Origin: Psychroserpens sp041224425
GTDB taxonomy: Bacteria; Bacteroidota; Bacteroidia; Flavobacteriales; Flavobacteriaceae
Assembly: GCF_041224425.1 (NCBI RefSeq)
Contig: NZ_JBGFGL010000085.1
Span: 310,001 to 374,000 of the forward strand
DNA length: 64,000 nucleotides
Direction: 5' to 3'
Within the stretch, counting starts at the first letter, position 1. The number at the start of each line of letters is the position of its first letter. Below, piece after piece: positions 26,835-33,492 of this stretch. Below the pieces are notes generated by a model. The model was given only the letters and a program-made list of their open reading frames with translations, did not search any database and was not told the DNA's origin. Position numbers and translations under genes: made by a program.

Positions 26835-27570
26835 TCAGATTCCAATTGTATTCCATGTAGCTAATTTCAGCATCTTCAGAAATAGTGACATCAGTATAGC
26901 GATTAATGAAATCAATAACAGTGGATTCTGAAGACTTAAAATCCTTTGTAAACCACTTGAAAATTTTCGATATCTCTAATTGGCTTTTGGTAATCTTGTT
27001 TTTGGAAGGGTCTAAAAGAAATTCCTTTGTGGCATTGGTCAGTTGGGATTCCAAATCTCTAGCAGTGAAAGCTGTGTTTTGTAATTTCGGACAAGAGATT
27101 GAAGCACAAACGATTGCAAAATGAATCCTAGGCTCGTCCATTTTACGTAAGATTTGGTGTTCAATATCATTAAGACTGTAAACATCGTTTCCTATTTTCC
27201 AAAGCTCTTGATTCCAAGGGTTATCGATGTCCTTGATACTTTTCAAGGGATGATTTCTCAGGATTAAATCTATGGTTAGTGCATTATAAGCGTTGATCCA
27301 ATAAGCTAATTTTTCTTGACGACTCCAATCGTTTTGTGGCGGATTGTTTTTCAGAAGGAAGATATAATTATATAATCCAGAGCTATCAGATTTCAAACCC
27401 TTATAATTCACTTGTCCAGTATTTGACACAAATTTCTGAAGAACGTCATTCCAAATCTCATGATCAATGGTGTTGGATGTTTTTTCAGTGTTTGTTTTGA
27501 CTTGCGCTGAAGTGCCACAATTGAAAAGTGCAAAAGTGAAAAACAGTAAGAAAAACGATTTTAGATGCAT
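26827..27570 (-). CDS. DUF547 lipoprotein in the arsenosugar operon
   Basis: 247 residues with a lipoprotein signal (FALFNC, Cys18) and a full DUF547 domain: YKGL, KLAYWINAYNALTIDLIL, NDIEHQILR, and IHFAIVCASISCPKL with conserved Cys residues. DUF547 is structurally related to papain-like or transglutaminase folds and its role is unknown. It overlaps the sterol-desaturase gene by one base, so it is tightly coupled to it. An envelope location suggests that part of the pathway acts outside the cytoplasm. Confidence 0.83.
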   Translation of the reverse strand: MHLKSFFLLFFTFALFNCGTSAQVKTNTEKTSNTIDHEIWNDVLQKFVSNTGQVNYKGLKSDSSGLYNYIFLLKNNPPQNDWSRQEKLAYWINAYNALTIDLILRNHPLKSIKDIDNPWNQELWKIGNDVYSLNDIEHQILRKMDEPRIHFAIVCASISCPKLQNTAFTARDLESQLTNATKEFLLDPSKNKITKSQLEISKIFKWFTKDFKSSESTVIDFINRYTDVTISEDAEISYMEYNWNLND

Positions 27571-28454
27571 TACTTTTGATTTAATGGATATAATTCCTGT
27601 TCAACAAATCCTTTTGGGAATTGCTCATCACCTTCAAAACCAAGTTCAATATCTTTTCCATCACGAGGAATGTAATCGGTTTTAAAAAGATAATCCCAAA
27701 TACTTAAGGTTAGTCCAAAATTCACGCCATATCTTGCATGTTGAGGTAATTCTTTGGCGTGATGCCAAATGTGCATTTTAGGATTGTTGAAAATATACTT
27801 CAAAATGCCATAGTCCCAACCCAAATTTGCATGGTTGAGATGACCAATAGCAATGGCAAAGAAATAAACAATAGCAACATCTTGAGCGCTGTAATTGGCT
27901 ATAATAGCTAAGGGAATATACCTAATGGAATTATAAACAACTGGTTCCATCCAGTGATAACGTAAATGTGCTGCAAATCCCATTTGCTTCACACTGTGAT
28001 GCACTTTGTGAAAATTCCATAACCATGGCACGCGATGTAACAAGCGATGGGTATTCCATTGTACAAAGTCGTTCACCAAAAAGAAAATGAGTAGTCCCAA
28101 CCATTTTGGTAAATCTGTTGAATCAAATAATTGGAAATCCGAAAGTTGCAGTCCGATCAAACCCAAAACATCGTTAAATAATTCAGCGACAGTATTGGAA
28201 AGGGCAATCAGAACGATTAAATTCAGAAGGAAAAAATTGAAAAACATGTAAAAAGTATCCAGCCAAAAGTCTTTTCTAAACAAGGGTTGGTCCTTACGCC
28301 AAGGGAATGCAATTTCAAGTATCCAAACAATAACCGAAATTAAAATCAAACCATAAAAATAGTTATCCCAATTATTTTGGAATAAGAGTTCTCGTTTGAG
28401 GTAATTCCAATACCCAACATAAGATTCCTGAATGATGTCAATGTACTTTTCCAT
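27570..28454 (-). CDS. Sterol desaturase/fatty acid hydroxylase superfamily membrane protein
   Basis: 294 residues, about five membrane helices and the di-iron His clusters of the superfamily: HRLLH (136-140), HKVHH (149-153), HANLGW and IWHHAKE. These enzymes use O2 to hydroxylate or desaturate lipid or hydrocarbon chains. It sits inside the arsenosugar operon, 18 bases after arsM. A link to arsenosugar lipids is possible but only inferred; it could equally act on an ordinary membrane lipid. Confidence 0.83.
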   Translation of the reverse strand: MEKYIDIIQESYVGYWNYLKRELLFQNNWDNYFYGLILISVIVWILEIAFPWRKDQPLFRKDFWLDTFYMFFNFFLLNLIVLIALSNTVAELFNDVLGLIGLQLSDFQLFDSTDLPKWLGLLIFFLVNDFVQWNTHRLLHRVPWLWNFHKVHHSVKQMGFAAHLRYHWMEPVVYNSIRYIPLAIIANYSAQDVAIVYFFAIAIGHLNHANLGWDYGILKYIFNNPKMHIWHHAKELPQHARYGVNFGLTLSIWDYLFKTDYIPRDGKDIELGFEGDEQFPKGFVEQELYPLNQK

Positions 28455-28472
28455 AACTAAATTTTAAATCAA

Positions 28473-29444
28473 TTAACAGCAACCACCACCATCATAATGA
28501 TAGGTAGATTCACTTATAAAGATATCATCTCTTCCTAAATTTTTCAAGGCATTTGCAGTTTTATCACAAATGGCCAATGGTTGATTTTTGAGTAGTACGT
28601 GACCTGCCTTATCATCAAAATAATCAGCTTCACCATAATAAATGGCAGCCTTTCCTGTAAAAATACATGGTCCGTCAGCTGGCATTGGATCTTTAATAGC
28701 AGCTACTTCAATAGATTCGATGTAGATTAATTCATCGGTTGGATAATGTTTTGGATCAAGAATACGATACGGTTTTCTCGCTCTAATTTCGATGGTTCCA
28801 AAGCCTGTATCTGTTAAGGCTTTCACATACTCTGAAATAGGTAAGCTACCACTCAAGCACAACGCTCTTAAACGATCATCATTTCTTAAGGCATCATTCA
28901 TAGGCTGCTCACAAGTAGGATCACTCATTACCAATCGACCATGAGGTTTTAGGACGCGATACATTTCAGCAAGTGCCTTTTTAAGATCATCGGTTTTAAA
29001 AATATTGAACAAGCAATTTTGAGCTGCCACATCAATACTATTATCCTCAACCGGTAGATTTAAAGCGTCTCCTTTTTTCAGTTCTACAAAATCTGATTTA
29101 AACCAGTCATTCATCTTTTCGGCTTCCTCAAAGTTTCGACGTGATGCTTCCAACATTTCATCTACAACATCAACTCCAATAACACCACCTTTTTGCCTAT
29201 TGAAATAAGAAAACTGAAGCAGTTCCATCCCGCCACCAACACCAACATATAACATTTTCGGGTTGTTGGTCAAATCTCTTGCATGTACAGTACTTCCACA
29301 ACCATAATTCATCTCTTGCATGATTTTTGGGATTTTAAGACCAGGCAATTCCCAAATAGGATTGGTCGTACAGCATAATCCAACATCTGGTGTTAGAGCA
29401 GCTTCCTTATAAAGCGTATTCGTAGCATTTAAATAGTTATCCAT
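28473..29444 (-). CDS. arsM: Arsenosugar-type arsenite S-adenosylmethionine methyltransferase ArsM
   Basis: 323-residue SAM-dependent methyltransferase expected to turn arsenite into methylated arsenicals. SAM site: YVGVGGGMELLQF (66-78) and IGVDVVDEML. Candidate As(III)-binding cysteines: Cys24/25 (GLCCTT), Cys49 (NYGCGST), Cys144 (AQNCLFN) and Cys196 (RALCLSG). The C-terminal half carries an extra domain and ends in GGGCC. This long form with those cysteines is the one found with ArsS. It lies 3 bases after the phosphorylase gene. Confidence 0.9.
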   Translation of the reverse strand: MDNYLNATNTLYKEAALTPDVGLCCTTNPIWELPGLKIPKIMQEMNYGCGSTVHARDLTNNPKMLYVGVGGGMELLQFSYFNRQKGGVIGVDVVDEMLEASRRNFEEAEKMNDWFKSDFVELKKGDALNLPVEDNSIDVAAQNCLFNIFKTDDLKKALAEMYRVLKPHGRLVMSDPTCEQPMNDALRNDDRLRALCLSGSLPISEYVKALTDTGFGTIEIRARKPYRILDPKHYPTDELIYIESIEVAAIKDPMPADGPCIFTGKAAIYYGEADYFDDKAGHVLLKNQPLAICDKTANALKNLGRDDIFISESTYHYDGGGCC

Positions 29445-29447
29445 AAT

Positions 29448-30260
29448 TTATAATTCTTTAATCAGTGCTTTAAACAAAGCGATCATTTCAGGTTCGGCTT
29501 TTGAGGCCATCGCAATAATTTCATCAATATTAACTGGTTTTAGATTGTCTGGATCACATTCGTCAGTCAATACAGAAATCGCAGCAGCTCTCATGTTGAG
29601 ATGGTTTGCAACAATAATTTCTGGAACCGTACTCATGCCAACAGCATCTGCGCCAATAATCTTCAGCATACGGTATTCGGCTCTGGTTTCCAATTGTGGA
29701 CCAACAACACTCGCATAAACACCTTCATGTAAAGTGATGCCTTTATCCTTAGCTAAGGCTTTGAATTTAGAATTGATTTCCGCATCATAAGGCTGGCTCA
29801 TATCCGTAAAGCGTTCTCCTAGAGCGGAAACACCTTTGAATGCTAGCGGAGAACTACCTTGTAAATTAATGTGATCATCAATAAGCATCAATTCGCCTTT
29901 TTTGAAATTCAGGTTAACCGCTCCAGCAGCATTGGAGACCAATAAGGTTTTTATGCCCAATTTTTCCATAACACGAACAGGATAACTCACATCTTGAAGC
30001 GAGTAGCCTTCATATACATGAAAGCGACCTTGCATAACGACCACTTTTTTGCCTTCCAAAGTGCCATACATAAGTTTCCCTTTGTGGAACTCAACAGTAG
30101 CTGTTGGAAAGTTTGGGATATGGTTATAACTCACTTCCTTTATGATATCAATTTCATTGGTGAGTTGTCCCAATCCTGTGCCTAAAATAATACCAATTTC
30201 TGAGTTTTCGAAGCCTTTCGACTTTAGGTAGTTCGCAGTTTCAGTTATAAATTTAATCAT
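29448..30260 (-). CDS. Purine nucleoside phosphorylase (trimeric type) with Asp at the base-specifying position
   Basis: 270 residues of the PNP-I/MTAP family: ILGTGLGQL (25-33), GRFHVYEGY (78-86), SNAAGAVN, Glu191 in GPQLETRAE, and GADAVGMSTVPE. Phosphorolysis gives a free purine and a pentose-1-phosphate. The residue equal to human PNP Asn243, which reads the 6-oxo group, is Asp233 (VLTDECD). In human PNP an Asn243-to-Asp change brings adenosine activity, and MTA phosphorylase has Asp there. Between arsM and a glycosyltransferase, it fits cleavage of an arsenic-bearing adenosine. It overlaps the upstream gene by 8 bases. Confidence 0.88.
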   Translation of the reverse strand: MIKFITETANYLKSKGFENSEIGIILGTGLGQLTNEIDIIKEVSYNHIPNFPTATVEFHKGKLMYGTLEGKKVVVMQGRFHVYEGYSLQDVSYPVRVMEKLGIKTLLVSNAAGAVNLNFKKGELMLIDDHINLQGSSPLAFKGVSALGERFTDMSQPYDAEINSKFKALAKDKGITLHEGVYASVVGPQLETRAEYRMLKIIGADAVGMSTVPEIIVANHLNMRAAAISVLTDECDPDNLKPVNIDEIIAMASKAEPEMIALFKALIKEL

Positions 30261-30864
30261 GACTGTTGTAAAATGGTTTTAGTTGATGGTAAGGTTTCAA
30301 ATCTTCAAATGTATCAATATCGTTTAATTCTTTCAATTGAAAAATCTTAAGGTTTTGTAAATCTTTTAGGGTGTCTTTTAGAACGCTATCAGTTCCCCAT
30401 AGTTTGTTTTTGAAAATTGAAGGGATTCTCTTTTTCATGCCTAAAAGATAATAACCTCCATCTTCAGCTGGTCCGATCACCACATCATTGGTTTGTAAGT
30501 TTTCAAAAGCCAAAGCAATAATATTTGCTTTGAGATCCATTAAATCACTGCCAATGATAATGATGTTTTTATAACCAGAATCAAAAAGTTTATCAAAAGC
30601 ATTCTGCATACGTTGACCTAAATCTGAACCTTCTTGTAATTGCTTGAAAAAGTGAGGTTTTGTCCATAAGTCATTTTCAATAATCATCTCAGAATAGAAT
30701 ATATGTTTGTCAGCATCTACATGTTTTGCAACTTCAGCAGTATGTTTCAAAAGATGCTTGTAAATATCTAATGCAGCCTGATCACCTATGGTTTTTGCCA
30801 AGCGTGTTTTGCATTGTCCCAACTCAGGATTTCTAGTAAAGATCATTAAAGCATTTGTGTTCAT
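30253..30864 (-). CDS. TIGR04282-type arsenosugar glycosyltransferase (DUF2064)
   Basis: 203 residues of the short nucleotidyltransferase-like fold DUF2064: FTRNPELGQCKTRLAKTIG (9-27) as nucleotide loop, IIGSDLMDL, and the signature PAEDGGYYLLGM. Family TIGR04282 recurs in arsenosugar loci beside ArsS. The fold is closer to cofactor or sugar nucleotidyltransferases than to classical glycosyltransferases, so it might activate the pentose phosphate released by the phosphorylase next to it; that is inference. It overlaps both neighbours by a few bases. Confidence 0.83.
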   Translation of the reverse strand: MNTNALMIFTRNPELGQCKTRLAKTIGDQAALDIYKHLLKHTAEVAKHVDADKHIFYSEMIIENDLWTKPHFFKQLQEGSDLGQRMQNAFDKLFDSGYKNIIIIGSDLMDLKANIIALAFENLQTNDVVIGPAEDGGYYLLGMKKRIPSIFKNKLWGTDSVLKDTLKDLQNLKIFQLKELNDIDTFEDLKPYHQLKPFYNSHD

Positions 30865-31364
30865 TGTGGTTTGGGTATAACTTTAATGCCTCTATTCAGC
30901 CATTTGCTCCAATATTTTGAAAAGGCATGAATACTATCTGTTTCTTTGTCTTCTGAATTATATACTGAAAAACCCTTGTTTTTCCATTCGAAAATACCAC
31001 CATAAAGATTGGTCACATTGGTATAGCCTTCATCCGAAAGCTTTTTAGCAATAGTTTCCGAGCGAATCCCTAAGGAACAATAAACCACTATAGCTTGGGT
31101 TTTGTCAGGAAATTGACTTTTTACTAGCTCTATGTTGAAATCATTATAACCAACAAAAATGGCACCTTTGATATGGCTAACCTCATATTCTGAAGATTCT
31201 CTAGCATCTAATAAGATGGGATTGGTTTTAGGCATTGCCAATTCTTGAACTGAAATATATGGCACATGTTTTTGATTGTGTCTTTGAAGCAATTCTGACA
31301 GACTGTCTTGAGAATAGGCGGTAAAAGCTAAAAAAAATGATATGTAAAATAAGATGGATTTCAT
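30861..31364 (-). CDS. Exported rhodanese-like sulfurtransferase
   Basis: 167 residues: a signal peptide (ILFYISFFLAFTAYSQ) and one rhodanese domain with active-site Cys96 in VYCSLGIRS and the family opening PILLDARESSEYEVSHIKGA. It should transfer sulfane sulfur in the periplasm. It is placed between arsS and the TIGR04282 gene with a 4-base overlap on one side and a 1-base gap on the other. A role in thiolated arsenicals or in redox handling of arsenic is conceivable but not shown. Confidence 0.85.
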   Translation of the reverse strand: MKSILFYISFFLAFTAYSQDSLSELLQRHNQKHVPYISVQELAMPKTNPILLDARESSEYEVSHIKGAIFVGYNDFNIELVKSQFPDKTQAIVVYCSLGIRSETIAKKLSDEGYTNVTNLYGGIFEWKNKGFSVYNSEDKETDSIHAFSKYWSKWLNRGIKVIPKPQ

Positions 31365-31365
31365 G

Positions 31366-32421
31366 TTAAGCTACAGATCCTTGACAACTACTACCAGCTC
31401 CAGCAGTACAACCATAGCAGTGTTGCGAAATCACAATATTGCGACCTTCCAAAAGGTCCTGATTAAATTCTGAAATATGCTTTACCTTACTGTTCACTGG
31501 TAATTCAAGCATTTGATTAAAATCACAGTCGTATAAATAGCCATCCCAACTTACCGATAAGGTGTTTGTGCACATCACATTTTTTACTGCGGAAGGATTA
31601 AAGGCTTCAACCAATTCGTACATGTAATCTTCGTAATTTTCGGAAGCAATCAAATAATCCAAAAAACGAGAAATAGGAAGGTTGGTTATGGCAAATAGAT
31701 TGTGAAAATGAATACCAAAATCATCCAGTAATGCCTTTTTAAAATCCTTTTCCATAGCAGATTGGTCTCCAGGTAAAAATGCTCCCGAAGGGTTATAGAC
31801 CAAATCCAATCGAAGTGCACTATCTGGCATCCCATAACCTACAGTATTGAGTTCCTGAAGCGCTTTAATCGACTTATCAAAAACACCATCACCGCGTTGT
31901 TTGTCAGTTTTGCCTTTAGTCCAATGTGGCATAGAGCTCACCACATGAACATTGTGTTTTTTGAAAAATTCGGGAAGGTCATGAAATTTTTTGTTAGCTC
32001 TAATGATGGTCAGGTTAGAACGTACAATAAAATCTTCAATACCTACTTTTGCTGCTTCCTCAACAAACCATCTAAAATTCGGATTCATTTCCGGTGCGCC
32101 ACCTGTGAGATCCAAAGTATGTGCTCCTGAAGTTTGGATAACATCCAAGCATTGCTGCATGGTCTCACGCGTCATGATTTCGGTTCGATCTGGACCAGCA
32201 TCAACATGGCAATGATCACAAACCTGGTTGCACATATAGCCAACATTGATTTGCAAAATTTCAAGGGTTTTGGCCTTTAATGGAAACTGATTGCTCTCTG
32301 AAATTTTATCCTTGAATTTGGGTAATTCTCCACTTTGAAATATGCCATTCGACAAAATTTCAAGTTGCCTTTTGCTGTTTGCTAAATCGTTTTGTTGTTT
32401 TTTTAGTGATTTGGTAGCCAT
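31366..32421 (-). CDS. arsS: Arsenosugar biosynthesis radical SAM protein ArsS
   Basis: 351-residue radical SAM enzyme. The SAM-binding cluster is CNQVCDHC (Cys64, Cys68, Cys71). The C-terminal region has further conserved cysteines: MCTNTLSVSWDGYLYDCDF and a closing HCYGCTAGAGSSCQGSVA (Cys335, Cys338, Cys346), as in auxiliary-cluster families. ArsS homologues move a 5'-deoxyadenosyl group onto dimethylarsenic, giving the dimethylarsinoyl-adenosine precursor of arsenosugars. It lies upstream of arsM in the same operon. Confidence 0.92.
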   Translation of the reverse strand: MATKSLKKQQNDLANSKRQLEILSNGIFQSGELPKFKDKISESNQFPLKAKTLEILQINVGYMCNQVCDHCHVDAGPDRTEIMTRETMQQCLDVIQTSGAHTLDLTGGAPEMNPNFRWFVEEAAKVGIEDFIVRSNLTIIRANKKFHDLPEFFKKHNVHVVSSMPHWTKGKTDKQRGDGVFDKSIKALQELNTVGYGMPDSALRLDLVYNPSGAFLPGDQSAMEKDFKKALLDDFGIHFHNLFAITNLPISRFLDYLIASENYEDYMYELVEAFNPSAVKNVMCTNTLSVSWDGYLYDCDFNQMLELPVNSKVKHISEFNQDLLEGRNIVISQHCYGCTAGAGSSCQGSVA

Positions 32422-32483
32422 TAATTGTAGTGTCTTTTACTGAAATTTACGAATACTAGTAGCTGTTGGTTTTATAAGTTAAT

Positions 32484-32819
32484 CTAACCGTCGAGCTTAT
32501 TCACCTTATTCATCATTTGTACGCCATGTACCAATGTTGCGCCACTTTTTATGGCTGCGCCAACATGAATGGCTTCCATCATTTCTTCCTTAGTAATACC
32601 GCGTTGCAGGCCATCTTGTGAATAGGCATCAATACAGTAAGGACATTGCTCTGTATGAGCAACGGCTAAAGCAATTAATGATTTTTCTCTAGCGGTTAAT
32701 GCGCCTTCCTCGAATACTTTTCCGTAGTATTCAAAAAATTTATTTCCTAATTCTTCACTCCATTCAGTAATCTTTCCAAATTTTTTAAGGTCTGATGGAT
32801 TGTAATATGTTTTTTGCAT
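32484..32819 (-). CDS. Arsenosugar-associated peroxidase-like (carboxymuconolactone decarboxylase/AhpD) protein
   Basis: 111 residues of the CMD/AhpD fold with a redox pair CPYC (Cys59 and Cys62) in TEQCPYCIDAYSQDG, followed by KEEMMEAIHVGAAIKSG. It matches the small family TIGR04169 that accompanies ArsS. Likely a thiol-disulfide or peroxide reductant, perhaps keeping arsenicals or ArsM cysteines reduced. First gene of the operon, 62 bases before arsS. Confidence 0.85.
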   Translation of the reverse strand: MQKTYYNPSDLKKFGKITEWSEELGNKFFEYYGKVFEEGALTAREKSLIALAVAHTEQCPYCIDAYSQDGLQRGITKEEMMEAIHVGAAIKSGATLVHGVQMMNKVNKLDG

Positions 32820-32908
32820 AAGTTGAATTAATAGTTTTATAGGATATGAATTATAGTAACTTTCGTCGAAACGTCTTACAAAGGATTACAAAATGTATAC
32901 GAATAATT

Positions 32909-33379
32909 TTAGTAATGGGTTTTGTCTTCCTTTTCTTGCCAAGCTTTGAAAGGCTCTAATGCGATTTGTCTTCCCAACTGTTCAAATGGAATTTTGCGTT
33001 CTGCGTAAGGCAAAGGAATTTCATCGTAAATAAATTGATCGTCAAAACCAATATTAGCTGCATCAACCTGATTGCTTCCGTAATATACTTTATCAGGACG
33101 AGCCCAATAAATGGCACCTAAACACATAGGGCAAGGTTCGCATGAAGTATAAATTTCACAACCTTCCAATTGAAAAGATTCTAGATTTTTACAGGCATCT
33201 CTTATGGCATTCACTTCAGCGTGTGCTGTTGGGTCATTGGTAGATGTAACGCGATTATTACCACGACCAATAATTTTTCCGTCTTTAACAATAACACAGC
33301 CAAAAGGTCCACCTTCATTATTGTTCATACCTTCTATAGCAGCTTTTACCGCTTCTTGCATAAATTGTTCCTTGCACAT
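32909..33379 (-). CDS. Nucleoside/guanine deaminase
   Basis: 156-residue zinc deaminase: HAEVNAIRDAC (His53 zinc ligand, Glu55 proton shuttle) and SCEPCPMC (Cys83, Cys86). The length and the C-terminal tail resemble GuaD-type guanine deaminases rather than tRNA adenosine deaminase TadA. It is 89 bases upstream of the peroxidase-like gene on the same strand. It may be a separate purine-salvage gene, but a link to purine released by the ars phosphorylase is possible. Confidence 0.82.
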   Translation of the reverse strand: MCKEQFMQEAVKAAIEGMNNNEGGPFGCVIVKDGKIIGRGNNRVTSTNDPTAHAEVNAIRDACKNLESFQLEGCEIYTSCEPCPMCLGAIYWARPDKVYYGSNQVDAANIGFDDQFIYDEIPLPYAERKIPFEQLGRQIALEPFKAWQEKEDKTHY

Positions 33380-33492
33380 ATTTTATTTTTTAGGAAAAAT
33401 ACAAATGATTTAAGGTTTCAGTGATATTAAATTAGATTTATTTCTGAATGTTTAAAGAATACCTATCTTTAAACTTCATTAATTCTATCCCT

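Noticed and set aside
32889..32897. Promoter -7 box for the arsenosugar operon (minus-strand TACATTTTG)
   Set aside because: It has one T too many for TAnnTTTG and no TTG at the right distance, so it is too weak to list.
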